Positions 8,081 through 17,536 of a stretch of DNA of 64,000 nt are shown one piece after another. A program made the translations under genes and the position numbers. Position 1 is the first letter of the stretch, and each line of letters starts with the position of its first letter. The notes under the pieces are model-generated. The model saw only the letters and a program-made list of their open reading frames with translations, was not told the DNA's origin and searched no databases. Origin of the DNA: Flavobacteriales bacterium UBA7666 (GTDB taxonomy: Bacteria; Bacteroidota; Bacteroidia; Flavobacteriales_D; Crocinitomicaceae); assembly GCA_002483265.1 (NCBI GenBank), contig DLHO01000017.1:1-64000 (forward strand), read 5' to 3'.

Positions 8081-11000
8081 ATGAAAACAACTATTTTTTG
8101 GGGTTATATCCTTTTACCTCTATTCTCACTTTTAGGTTTTTCCGTTTTTTCTCAAGGAGCGGACACACAGGCAGGTGCGACTGCAGTTCCGATTTCTGTG
8201 CCGCTGAATGCTTCAGGATCAACAACTTCAGCTGCAAATAATTACAATGCGGCAGGAACAACTTTCGATGATGGTCCGGACTGGTATTATTACTACTGTG
8301 CGCCAACAAATGCTACTCTTTGGGTTACGATCACATTTACTCCGGGTGGATTGGCAAATCCGGTGATGCCATCGATTACAGTTTTGGATGGGATTGGAAC
8401 TTTGTTGGGACAAACTCAGATTTTTGGTGATGTTTCCGGAACTTACGGAATTCCATTTACACCTTTAGCAGGTCAATGTTATTACTTTGTTGTGGATAAC
8501 GATGGCGTAAGTGGACCTCCGGGATTTAATTATAACATTCAGATTTCAAATACGGTTCCTGTTCACCCAGCTAATCCAACACAGCCGGCTTGTACCAATA
8601 TTGGTTTTGATGCCGGTTCAACTGCTGGTTGGTTAGGTTCTTGGGGTCATTCTATGCAAACCGGGATATTTCCACAACCAACTCCAACTTATACGCCTAT
8701 TTTTTACAACACAACAGGAGGTCATCATACGGTTACAACTCCCGGCTTGGATTTGCAGGCTCCGATACAAAAAGTTTGCCCGCAAATACCCGGAAACACC
8801 AATTCTTTAGCAATTGGAGACGGACCTAACGGAGCTTACGGAGGAGCAAGTATTGAACAAAAATTTCAGGTTACGGCTTCCAATGCACTCTTCACTTATT
8901 ATTACGCCCTGGTTATCCAGGATGGCGGGGCTTCTGGATCTACGGCGCATACAGATCAGGAACAGCCTTATTTTAAGATTGATGCATTGAATTGTGCTGG
9001 TGTTCCGATCGCTTGTGGAAATTTATTGGTTACCGGAGGCCCGGGAATTCCCGGATTTACTCAAATTGGAACTTCAGGAACCTATTGGAAAGATTGGACG
9101 GCAGTGATGCTGGACTTAACTCCGTATATCGGTTCTTGTGTAACAATGCGATTTACGGTTGGGGATTGTTCCATTGGAGCCCATTATGCATATGCTTATT
9201 TGGATGCAACTTGTGCACCAATGAGTATTGTTGCTCCGCCGAATATTTGTCAGTTTCAAACCTCAACATTAACTGCTCCAACAGGTGCTGCTACTTACTC
9301 TTGGGTAAATACGGCTGCTCCTGGAACAGTTTTAAGTACAACGAATACTTTATCAATTACACCAACAACAACGGGTACTTTCAACTATCAGTGTACCATG
9401 ACTTCAGTGACGGGATGTAATTCAACATTGACTTCTTCTGTTACGGTTCTTCCGACGCCTCAAATAACGGTTACTAATCCGCCGGCAGTTTGTTCGCCGG
9501 GAACTGTTGACTTGACGAGTGCAAGTGTTGTTACAATAAATTCCGGGACAGGAACAATTGGATATTTTTCGGATGCTGCGTGTACGGTTCCGATCGCTTC
9601 ACCAAATGCTGTTTCAGCTAGTGGAACGTATTACATTCAAATTTTAAATGCGAATGGCTGTTCTGAAGTTGAACCCGTTACGGTTGTAGTAAATACCACT
9701 CCAGCTACAAATGTTATTACGGCGAATCAGTCTATTTGTCCGGGAGGCAGTGTGAATTTGACAAGTACTGTAACACCGACTTCGAGTACAACGCCAATGA
9801 CTTTTACGAATACGGCAGATTTTGTAGTTCCGGATGGAGTTTCTTCGGTTTCTTCTCCGATTACAGTTTCCGGAGTGAATCCGCAAACTCCGGGTGTTTT
9901 GCCGATTGTTTCTGTATGTATGAATCTCACGCATACCTGGGATGAAGATTTACAAATCTATCTGCAATGTCCAAACGGAACATTACTGAATTTATCAACC
10001 AGCAACGGACTAGATGGCGATAACTATACAAATACATGTTTCACACCGACAGGAATATCAATTATTGGAGGAGTAGCGCCATTTAATGGAAATTTCTCTC
10101 CTGAGCAAGCCTTTACAGCATTGAATGCATGTAGTGTAAACGGAACATGGAACTTGGTAGTTTCGGATAATTTTGCCGGGGATGCGGGAATGATTCTGGA
10201 CTGGTCTATCACTTTCAATTCATTTAGTCCCGGAGCGACTTTTGCTTGGTCACCACTTACGAATATGACCAATTCAACCACACTTTCACCAACAGTCACG
10301 CCAACTGTTACTACAACCTATACTTTAACGGGAACAAGTGGAACCGGTGGTTGTACTTCAACAGATAATGTAATTATTACAGTTAACCCACTTCCAACAG
10401 CAACTATTGCAGGGACAACAACCGTTTGTCAGAATGCTGCTGCCCCAACCATTACTTTTACAGGAGCGAATGGAACAGCACCATATACGTTTACTTATAA
10501 CATTAACGGAGGGGCAAACCAAACGATCGGCAGTGGAGCAGGAACAACAGCAACGATTACAGTTCCAACTGCAACCACCGGAACATTTACTTACAATTTA
10601 GTAAGTGTGACGAGTGCAATGGGGTGTTCGCAAAATCAAACAGGTTCGGCAATTGTGACCGTAAATCCTCTTCCAACAGCTACTATTTCCGGAACGACAT
10701 CTGTTTGTCAGAATGCTGCTGCACCGACAATAACATTTACAGGAGCGAATGGAACAGCGCCTTATACCTTTACTTATAACATCAATGGAGGCGCCAACCA
10801 AACAGTAAGCAGTGGTGCTGGAACAACAGCCACCGTTACGGCTCCAACGGCAACTTCGGGAACATTTACTTACAATTTAGTGAGTGTGACCAGTGCAATG
10901 GGATGTTCACAAAACCAAACCGGTTCTACAATTATTACGGTGAATCCGTTGCCAACAGCAACCATAACCGGAACTACAACGGTTTGTCAGAATGCTGCTG

Positions 11001-14000
11001 CACCAACGATTACCTTTACCGGAGCAAATGGAACAGCACCTTATACCTTCACTTATAACATCAATGGGGGAGCGAACCAAACAGTGAGTAGTGGGGCGGG
11101 CTCAACTGCAACAATTACAGCGCCAACAGGAACAGCGGGAACTTTTACTTATAATTTAGTAAGTATTTCAGCTGCTACGACTTGTTCACAAAACCAAACC
11201 GGTTCAGCGATTATAACAGTAAATCCGTTGCCCACAGCAACTATTGCAGGAACAACAACACTTTGTCAAAACGGAACTGCCCCAACCATTACTTTTACAG
11301 GAGCGAATGGAACAGCGCCTTATATGTTTACTTATAACATCAATGGTGGGGCGAATCAAACTGTGAGTAGTGGCGCAGGGACGACAGCAACAGTTACCGC
11401 TCCAACAGCAACTTCGGGAACATTTACTTATAACTTAGTGAGTGTAACCAGTGCAATGGGTTGTTCACAAAACCAAACAGGTTCAGCTGTAGTTACAATA
11501 AACTCTTTGCCAACAGCAACCATAGCAGGAACAACGACCGTTTGTCAGAATGGAGCTGCACCAACGATTACATTCACAGGAGCCAATGGAACAGCACCTT
11601 ATACATTTACATATACGATCAACGGAGGAGCGAACCAAACAGTGAGTAGTGGGGCAGGATCAACAGCAACAGTTACAGCGCCCACTGGAACTACAGGAAT
11701 TTTCACCTATAGTTTAGTGAGTGTTTTGAGCGCTACAACCTGTTCTCAGAATCAAACCGGTAATGCAATTATTACCGTTAATCCTACTCCAACAATTGGA
11801 GGAACATTTACTGCTTGTGCCGGATCTACTACCCAATTAACGGGAAGTGGAACTCCTGCAGCAACCCCATGGTTATCATCGAACACGGCTGTAGCAACGA
11901 TTTCGTCAACAGGTTTGGTAATGGGGGTAACACCGGGAACAAGTACGATTACCTATACAAACTCCGACGGATGTATTGCAACACAAGCCGTAACAATTAC
12001 TTCCGGCGCGACTATTTCCGGAAACTTAGTTATTTGTATTGGAGCTACTACTCAATTGAGTGGAACAGGAACTCCTGCTGTAACAACCCCATGGGTTTCT
12101 TCTAATACTGCTGTTGCTACCGTTTCGAATACAGGATTGGTTACCTCACTTACTGCGGGAACAACCACAATCACATATACCAATTCAAGCGGATGTTTGG
12201 ATTCTAAGGTTGTAACGGTAAATCCATTACCAACAGTTACAGGATCGGATGTTTGTCTTGGTGGTTCAACTCAGTTGACTGGTTCTGGAACTGCGAATGC
12301 AACAACTCCGTGGGTTTCTTCCAATACTGCTGTTGCTACCGTTTCAAATACCGGATTAGTTACAGGAGTCTCAGTTGGATCAACAACAATCACTTATACA
12401 AACAGTAATGGTTGCTCGAATACATTAGTTTTAAACGTGGTAGGAAATCCTGCAATAGGAGGAACACTCAATGCTTGTATTGGAGCAACGACACAATTAT
12501 CTGCAACGGGAACCCCAAATGCTACGAATCCTTGGACTTCTTCTAATCCAGCCGTTGCCACTGTTTCAAATACAGGACTTGTAACCGGTGTTTCAGCAGG
12601 AACGACAACCATTACATTTACCAATTCATCTTCTTGTCAAAGTACGGCGGTGGTGACAATCAATCCACTTCCTACCATTACAGGAAACTTAAATGTGTGT
12701 GCCGGATTAACAACTCAATTGACTGGTTCTCCGACTGCAACTGCAACGACTCCCTGGACCTCTTCCAATACTGCCATAGCAACGATTTCGAATACCGGTT
12801 TGGTAACAGGAGTTTCGGCCGGAACAACAACGATCACTTATACAAATAGTAATGGTTGTTCTCAAACAGCAGTAGTTACAGTAAATGCATTACCAACCGC
12901 AACAATTGCAGGGGCTTCTACTATTTGTGCGGGTACTTCAACAACATTCACTATTTCGGGAACACCGAATGCAACGGTTGTTTATTCCAACGGAGCGGCG
13001 AATTCAAACGTGGTTCTGAACGCTGCCGGTACTGCAACGGTGAATACCGGGGTATTGAATACTACAACGACTTATACTCTGGTTTCCGCTCAATCGGCCG
13101 CACCGGCATCTTGCAGCAATACACTTACCGGATCAATTACAATCACAGTTAATCCGATTCCGGTTATGAGCCCGGTTGCGAACATGATTGTATGTCCGGG
13201 AGATAATGTACTTATTCCGGTATTTACATCCAATCCAACAGGAGCAACTTATGCGTGGACAAACTCGAATACAGCTATTGGCTTAGGAGCGAGCGGATCT
13301 GGTAATATTCCAACATTCACTGCGGTAAATGCAGGAATAGCGCCAATTAACGGAACTGTAACAGTTATTCCAACATTAAACGGTTGTTCGGGATCAAGTG
13401 TAACATTTACCATAGGTGTTAGTAATAATCCATCGGCTAATGCGGGGACAGATATTAGTTTGTGTATCAACTCATTGACAGGGAATCAAATAGGCTCCCC
13501 ATCGGTTGCCGGAAATACTTATTCATGGAACCCGACGACCGGTTTAAGTAATGCAGCAATTTCAAATCCGACTGTGAGCACGGCAAATGCAGGAACAACT
13601 CAATATACAGTTACGGTCACAAATGCGTTAGGCTGTGAGTCTACTGATGTTGTTTCAGTTACGATTAATCCTTTACCGCTGATTTCTTTTACCAGCGATG
13701 CGATTGATGGTTGTGCGCCGGTTTCGATCACCTTTACCAATACAAGTCCGAATTCAGTGAATTGTCTTTGGACATTTGAAGGTGGAGGAACGCAGGTTGG
13801 TTGCGGATCAGTTACTCAGCAATATGGATCAGCAGGTGTTTTTGATGTTACATTGACCATTACGGATGCGCTTGGTTGTATGAATTCATTGACAAATACA
13901 GATATGATTACAATCTATCCGGAGGTGAATGCATCTTTCGGAGTGAATGTTTACGAACAATCTATTTTGAATCCGGTATTCCATTTTACGAATACTTCAA

Positions 14001-14455
14001 CCAATGCAACTTCTTATTTCTGGGAATTCGGGGACGGGAATACATCCACTCAAACAAGCCCAACACATACCTATGATGATCAACCCGGAGTGTATCACAT
14101 TACTTTATACGCAACAAATGCTGCGGGTTGCAGGGACAGTGCAGTTGCTGTAGTTTCAGTGATTGATGAATTGATCTTTTATGTGCCGAATGCCTTCACT
14201 CCTGATGGAGATGAGTTTAACAATGTTTTCTTTCCGGTATTTAGTTCCGGATTCGATGGACAGAATTATACGCTGTTGATTTTTGATCGTTGGGGAGAAG
14301 TAATCTTCGAATCTCACAATGTAGACTTTGGTTGGGATGGAACGTATATCGGAGAATTGTGTAAAGAAGGTGTTTATACCTGGAAAATCACGATTAAGGA
14401 ACGAAATAAAGACAAGCATCACGAGTATGTGGGACATGTGAACCTTTTGAAATAA
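8081..14455 (+). CDS. Giant T9SS type-B surface protein with tandem Ig-like repeats
   Basis: The 2124-aa secreted protein has a signal peptide (about 1-25, ending SVFSQ). A PPC-like beta domain covers about 28-155, and a region at 160-385 (CTNIGFDAGSTAGWLGSWGH; YAYLDATCAP) is shared with the 805-aa paralogue. Ig-like domains follow. A proprotein-convertase-type P domain covers about 566-720 (MNLTHTWDEDLQIYLQCPNG; NGTWNLVVSDNFAGDAG). Then come five 93-aa repeats (771-1235) and five ~74-aa BIg2-like repeats (about 1236-1603). Two PKD domains lie at about 1866-2027 (WEFGDGNTSTQTSPTHTY). The C-terminus from about 2027 (VPNAFTPDGDEFNNVF; FDRWGEVIFES; GVYTWKITIKE) is the gliding-motility-associated type-B T9SS sorting domain. 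An adhesin or surface-filament role is inferred. No catalytic site was seen. Confidence 0.9.
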   Translation: MKTTIFWGYILLPLFSLLGFSVFSQGADTQAGATAVPISVPLNASGSTTSAANNYNAAGTTFDDGPDWYYYYCAPTNATLWVTITFTPGGLANPVMPSITVLDGIGTLLGQTQIFGDVSGTYGIPFTPLAGQCYYFVVDNDGVSGPPGFNYNIQISNTVPVHPANPTQPACTNIGFDAGSTAGWLGSWGHSMQTGIFPQPTPTYTPIFYNTTGGHHTVTTPGLDLQAPIQKVCPQIPGNTNSLAIGDGPNGAYGGASIEQKFQVTASNALFTYYYALVIQDGGASGSTAHTDQEQPYFKIDALNCAGVPIACGNLLVTGGPGIPGFTQIGTSGTYWKDWTAVMLDLTPYIGSCVTMRFTVGDCSIGAHYAYAYLDATCAPMSIVAPPNICQFQTSTLTAPTGAATYSWVNTAAPGTVLSTTNTLSITPTTTGTFNYQCTMTSVTGCNSTLTSSVTVLPTPQITVTNPPAVCSPGTVDLTSASVVTINSGTGTIGYFSDAACTVPIASPNAVSASGTYYIQILNANGCSEVEPVTVVVNTTPATNVITANQSICPGGSVNLTSTVTPTSSTTPMTFTNTADFVVPDGVSSVSSPITVSGVNPQTPGVLPIVSVCMNLTHTWDEDLQIYLQCPNGTLLNLSTSNGLDGDNYTNTCFTPTGISIIGGVAPFNGNFSPEQAFTALNACSVNGTWNLVVSDNFAGDAGMILDWSITFNSFSPGATFAWSPLTNMTNSTTLSPTVTPTVTTTYTLTGTSGTGGCTSTDNVIITVNPLPTATIAGTTTVCQNAAAPTITFTGANGTAPYTFTYNINGGANQTIGSGAGTTATITVPTATTGTFTYNLVSVTSAMGCSQNQTGSAIVTVNPLPTATISGTTSVCQNAAAPTITFTGANGTAPYTFTYNINGGANQTVSSGAGTTATVTAPTATSGTFTYNLVSVTSAMGCSQNQTGSTIITVNPLPTATITGTTTVCQNAAAPTITFTGANGTAPYTFTYNINGGANQTVSSGAGSTATITAPTGTAGTFTYNLVSISAATTCSQNQTGSAIITVNPLPTATIAGTTTLCQNGTAPTITFTGANGTAPYMFTYNINGGANQTVSSGAGTTATVTAPTATSGTFTYNLVSVTSAMGCSQNQTGSAVVTINSLPTATIAGTTTVCQNGAAPTITFTGANGTAPYTFTYTINGGANQTVSSGAGSTATVTAPTGTTGIFTYSLVSVLSATTCSQNQTGNAIITVNPTPTIGGTFTACAGSTTQLTGSGTPAATPWLSSNTAVATISSTGLVMGVTPGTSTITYTNSDGCIATQAVTITSGATISGNLVICIGATTQLSGTGTPAVTTPWVSSNTAVATVSNTGLVTSLTAGTTTITYTNSSGCLDSKVVTVNPLPTVTGSDVCLGGSTQLTGSGTANATTPWVSSNTAVATVSNTGLVTGVSVGSTTITYTNSNGCSNTLVLNVVGNPAIGGTLNACIGATTQLSATGTPNATNPWTSSNPAVATVSNTGLVTGVSAGTTTITFTNSSSCQSTAVVTINPLPTITGNLNVCAGLTTQLTGSPTATATTPWTSSNTAIATISNTGLVTGVSAGTTTITYTNSNGCSQTAVVTVNALPTATIAGASTICAGTSTTFTISGTPNATVVYSNGAANSNVVLNAAGTATVNTGVLNTTTTYTLVSAQSAAPASCSNTLTGSITITVNPIPVMSPVANMIVCPGDNVLIPVFTSNPTGATYAWTNSNTAIGLGASGSGNIPTFTAVNAGIAPINGTVTVIPTLNGCSGSSVTFTIGVSNNPSANAGTDISLCINSLTGNQIGSPSVAGNTYSWNPTTGLSNAAISNPTVSTANAGTTQYTVTVTNALGCESTDVVSVTINPLPLISFTSDAIDGCAPVSITFTNTSPNSVNCLWTFEGGGTQVGCGSVTQQYGSAGVFDVTLTITDALGCMNSLTNTDMITIYPEVNASFGVNVYEQSILNPVFHFTNTSTNATSYFWEFGDGNTSTQTSPTHTYDDQPGVYHITLYATNAAGCRDSAVAVVSVIDELIFYVPNAFTPDGDEFNNVFFPVFSSGFDGQNYTLLIFDRWGEVIFESHNVDFGWDGTYIGELCKEGVYTWKITIKERNKDKHHEYVGHVNLLK
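10391..11785 (+). repeat. Five in-frame 279-bp tandem repeats (93 aa each)
   Basis: Units begin at 10391, 10670, 10949, 11228 and 11507, with exactly 279 bp each and no indels. Each encodes LPTATI.GTT.VCQN, then the segment APTITFTGANGTAPY, FTYNINGGANQT and a GAG.TATVTAPT segment, ending in CSQNQTG. Units 2 and 4 share the variant TAPTATSGTF...SAMGCS, and units 3 and 5 share GAGSTAT with APTGT and an ATTCS ending. This alternating pattern suggests that a two-unit (558-bp) block was duplicated. Synonymous differences remain, so the array is not brand new. Confidence 0.93.
11786..12889 (+). repeat. Five ~221-bp tandem repeats encoding BIg2-like domains
   Basis: Five consecutive copies of about 74 residues share C.G.TTQL.G.GTP.AT, then W.SSNTAVATVSNTGLVTGV and a GTTTITYTNS.GC segment. 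The SSN..VATVS.TGLVTGVSAGTTTI core is typical of bacterial Ig-like group 2 (BIg2) domains. The array directly follows the 279-bp repeats in the same reading frame. Confidence 0.85.
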
Positions 14456-14499
14456 TTACGAATTACGCACTTCGACTTCGCTCAGTGTCCTTTCGAATT
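14454..14499. repeat. Stop-codon-abutting repeat element, copy with CACTTCG core
   Basis: aattacgaattacg (14454-14467) starts inside the TAA stop of the 2124-aa gene. It is followed by a partly self-complementary core cacttcgacttcgctcagtg (14468-14487), then tcctttcgaatt. The same left flank occupies the same position relative to a TAA stop at 18380, and a shortened version follows the stop at 51988, but with a different core. Confidence 0.6.
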
Positions 14500-14636
14500 A
14501 TTGAAACTTAAATAGTTGATTTTCCTTCGGATGCAAGGCAGGATTTGTCTATGTATTACCTGTAATTGCATTAGCTGATGAATGTTAAAAAAGGATTAAT
14601 TTAAAAAAAAAGACAACCAGCAAGCTTTTATTTCGT

Positions 14637-14644
14637 CAACTTTG
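14637..14644 (+). promoter_or_regulatory. Candidate -7 box of cassette copy 2
   Basis: CAACTTTG (CAnnTTTG) lies 25 bp before ATG 14670. The upstream agacaaccagcaag and tttcgtca mirror the sequence before cassette copy 1, supporting a promoter conserved since the duplication. Confidence 0.45.
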
Positions 14645-14669
14645 CAAACTGAACTAAATTAATCTTTTA

Positions 14670-15023
14670 ATGAACAAGAATTTCATTAACTGTTTGTGCT
14701 TTACTACTGCGTTATTCTTTTTTTCTGGATTTACTGCGTATAGTCAACAGTCTGAAACACATGACGATCATGAGTATGCGAATCCCAATGTGTCGGGAGT
14801 AGGGTCTTCTACCATCGTTTATCACTTAAATTCACCTCTTGAAACTAACGTTTTAGCTGAATTGGAATCCTATATGGAATCCTTGAATGCTGTTGCGCAA
14901 GTTGATGTTAACGGGCAAGATATTTCTATCCAGTTCAAACATATTACTACTCATCAGAATATCCATTTGTTTATTGAACGGATGGAAATGTTATATATCT
15001 ACAAAAATTCAAAATCAAATTAA
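14670..15023 (+). CDS. Small secreted protein, cassette copy 2 (HMA-like topology)
   Basis: The 117-aa protein is the same length as the one at 7704 and clearly its paralogue. It has a signal peptide of about 25 residues (KNFINCLCFTTALFFFSGFT) and a domain with strand (STIVYHLN), helix (NVLAELESYMESLN), strand (AQVDVNGQ), strand (ISIQFKH), helix (NIHLFIERMEMLYI). No cysteines occur in the mature domain, so metal binding of the usual HMA kind is unlikely. The stop lies 23 bp before the next gene, the same spacing as in copy 1. Its function is unknown; co-expression with the 805-aa T9SS protein is inferred from the spacing. Confidence 0.7.
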   Translation: MNKNFINCLCFTTALFFFSGFTAYSQQSETHDDHEYANPNVSGVGSSTIVYHLNSPLETNVLAELESYMESLNAVAQVDVNGQDISIQFKHITTHQNIHLFIERMEMLYIYKNSKSN

Positions 15024-15046
15024 ATAGAATACCACCTCTCTTCGTT

Positions 15047-17464
15047 ATGAAAAAAAATATTTTTAGGAGTTTTCTCCTATTGCCTATATTCTTACTCCTA
15101 AGTCTTTCAACCTTCTCACAAGGTGGTGATGACGATATAACTGCTAGTTTTTCCCCCATTACACTTCCATTTAATGCTTTGGGTTCAACAGTGTTTGCAA
15201 CCAATGATTTCGATGATCTTACATCAGCATTTGACGACGGGCCAGATTGGTTTTATTACTATTGTGCTACTTCCAGTGCTACTATTTGGACAACGATCAG
15301 CTTTACTCCCGGAGGTCTGGCAAATCCGGTATATCCGCAGATTGTGATTTATAATGCAACAACCCTGGATGTAGTAGCGATAACACAAGTAGCCGGGGAT
15401 AATTCCGGCACCATGGGAGCTTTCTTTGACCCGGTACCGGGGGAGTGTTATTATTTTTGGATTGATAACGCAAATTTCACCGGATTTGATTATGCGATCC
15501 AGATTACTAATGTTGTTCCAGCAGAACCTGTAGCTCCTACTCAGCCTGCATGTACGAATATTGGTTTTGATTCAGGTTCTGCCAGTGGATGGCAGGGATC
15601 CTGGGGGCACTCTATGCGGATCGGCTCAACCGGAGATTTAACTCCAATTTATACACCGATGTTCTTTACGATGAACTCGGGTCAACACGATATTACAACC
15701 GGAGGAGTGGATATCCAAGCTCCTATCAACCAGGTTTGTCCGTTAATTCCCGGAAATGCGAATTCCATTCGTTTGGGAGATGGTCCGAACGGTGCATATG
15801 GTGGTTCCAGGATTGAGCAGAAATTTCAGGTAACATCTTCCAATGCCTTGTTTACCTATTATTATGCTGCAGTATTGCAAAATGCTTATACCATTGAAGA
15901 TCTTGACGGTGATGGAATATCAACAGATACAGTACCACATTTAGACGAGGAGCAACCTTACTTTCAAATTGACGCACAGGATTGTTTCGGGAACCCGATA
16001 GCCTGTGGTAATCTATTGGTAACGGGTGGTCCGGGAATCCCGGGGTTTACTCAAATTGGTAATTCGGGTGTGTTTTGGAAAAACTGGACACCGGTCATGT
16101 TGGATTTAACTCCTTACATCGGTTCATGTATTACGATTCGATTTACTGTCGGTGATTGTTCTCAGGGTGCGCATTATGCATATGCTTATCTGGATGCGAC
16201 TTGTGCGCCAATGGATATCATTTCACCACCTGATGTTTGTCAATTCCAAACATCCACCTTAACGGCACCGGTTGGTGCCGCGGGTTATTCTTGGGTGGAA
16301 ACTTCTGCACCCGGAACGGTACTCGGAACATCCAATACTTTATCCATTACACCGACAACGACAGGAACGTTTACTTATCAATGTACGCTGACATCTTTGG
16401 TAGGCTGTAATTCTACTATCACTGCTTCGGTTACGGTAGTACCAGGTCCACAGATTACGGTTACGAATCCAACGGCAGATTGTTCGGCAACAGTCGACTT
16501 AACAGCTCCGGGAATCGTTACGATTAATTCAGGAACCGGAACACTTGAATATTTTACGGATGCAGCCTGTACTATTCCGCTTGCAAATCCGAATGCTGTT
16601 ACGACGGCCGGAACCTATTATATTCGTCTCAGAAATGCAGCCGGATGTTCTGATGTTGAGCCGGTCACTGTAGCATATACTGGTTTACCTGTTGATTTTA
16701 CCAGCAGTGTATCGGGAGGATGTGCGCCGGTTTCTATTACGTTTACACATAACAGTCCGACTTCAGTTAATTGTGTCTGGACATTTGAAGGGGTAGGAAC
16801 GCAGGTTGGCTGCGGCTCGGTTACTCAACAATACAACGCAGCAGGAACGTATGATGTAACTTTGACTGTTACGGATGTGAACGGTTGTACCGGTACAGTT
16901 ACACATGCTGACATGGTTACTATTTCTCCACAAGTGAATGCTTCTTTCGGAGTGAATATTTACGAGCAATCCATTCTGAACCCGGTATTCCATTTTACGA
17001 ATACGTCGACAAATGCAACATCGTATGTTTGGGAATTCGGTGATGGAACAACATCTACAACTGTAAGCCCGACTCATACTTACGAGAATACTCCGGGTGT
17101 TTATCACGTTATTTTGCATGCAACGAATGCGGCAGGTTGTGAAGACATTGCAGTTGCTGTAGTTTCTGTGATTGATGAATTGATCTTCTATGTACCGAAT
17201 GCCTTTACTCCGGATGGTGATGAGTTTAACAATGTCTTCTTCCCGGTATTCAGTTCCGGATTTGACGGACAAAATTATACCTTGTCAATCTATGACCGTT
17301 GGGGAGAAGTAATCTTTGAATCTCACGATGTAGAAATGGGCTGGGATGGAACTTACATTGGACAATTGTGTAAAGAAGGTGTTTATACCTGGAAAATTAA
17401 CATCAAGGAACGAAATAAAGACAAGCATCACGAGTATGTGGGGCATGTGAATTTGTTGAAGTAA
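15047..17464 (+). CDS. T9SS type-B surface protein, short paralogue of the 2124-aa protein
   Basis: The 805-aa protein has a signal peptide (about 1-25, ending STFSQ), a PPC-like domain (about 28-155) and a shared region at about 165-395 (CTNIGFDSGSASGWQGSWGH; GDCSQGAHYAYAYLDATCAP). Ig-like domains follow at about 395-545, then two PKD domains (about 550-708; WEFGDGTTSTTVSPTHTY). A type-B T9SS sorting domain (about 709-805) is nearly identical to that of the 2124-aa protein. It is essentially that protein without the P domain and all tandem repeats. It probably arose by tandem duplication followed by repeat gain in copy 1 or loss in copy 2. The gene ends at a strong palindromic terminator. 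Confidence 0.9.
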   Translation: MKKNIFRSFLLLPIFLLLSLSTFSQGGDDDITASFSPITLPFNALGSTVFATNDFDDLTSAFDDGPDWFYYYCATSSATIWTTISFTPGGLANPVYPQIVIYNATTLDVVAITQVAGDNSGTMGAFFDPVPGECYYFWIDNANFTGFDYAIQITNVVPAEPVAPTQPACTNIGFDSGSASGWQGSWGHSMRIGSTGDLTPIYTPMFFTMNSGQHDITTGGVDIQAPINQVCPLIPGNANSIRLGDGPNGAYGGSRIEQKFQVTSSNALFTYYYAAVLQNAYTIEDLDGDGISTDTVPHLDEEQPYFQIDAQDCFGNPIACGNLLVTGGPGIPGFTQIGNSGVFWKNWTPVMLDLTPYIGSCITIRFTVGDCSQGAHYAYAYLDATCAPMDIISPPDVCQFQTSTLTAPVGAAGYSWVETSAPGTVLGTSNTLSITPTTTGTFTYQCTLTSLVGCNSTITASVTVVPGPQITVTNPTADCSATVDLTAPGIVTINSGTGTLEYFTDAACTIPLANPNAVTTAGTYYIRLRNAAGCSDVEPVTVAYTGLPVDFTSSVSGGCAPVSITFTHNSPTSVNCVWTFEGVGTQVGCGSVTQQYNAAGTYDVTLTVTDVNGCTGTVTHADMVTISPQVNASFGVNIYEQSILNPVFHFTNTSTNATSYVWEFGDGTTSTTVSPTHTYENTPGVYHVILHATNAAGCEDIAVAVVSVIDELIFYVPNAFTPDGDEFNNVFFPVFSSGFDGQNYTLSIYDRWGEVIFESHDVEMGWDGTYIGQLCKEGVYTWKINIKERNKDKHHEYVGHVNLLK

Positions 17465-17480
17465 ACACAAACGAAAATAA

Positions 17481-17521
17481 AAACAGTAGGCACGCGATTA
17501 ATCGCGTGCCTACTGTTTTTT
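17481..17521. terminator. Perfect 38-bp palindrome, REP-like, bidirectional terminator
   Basis: 17481-17498 (aaacagtaggcacgcgat) is exactly complementary to 17501-17518. Including the central TTAA, 17481-17518 is a 38-bp perfect palindrome flanked by A and T runs. It lies between two convergent genes (17464 end, 17537 end) and can terminate both. The outer 10 bp (aaacagtagg) are the same as in the 38-bp palindrome at 58384-58421, whose centre is different. Confidence 0.85.
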
Positions 17522-17536
17522 CATAATCACATTTTT

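Noticed and set aside
8091..14437. Many 60-140 codon frames on both strands across the giant repeat gene
   Set aside because: They are shadows of the repetitive, compositionally biased 2124-aa coding frame and have no independent start signals or plausible protein composition.
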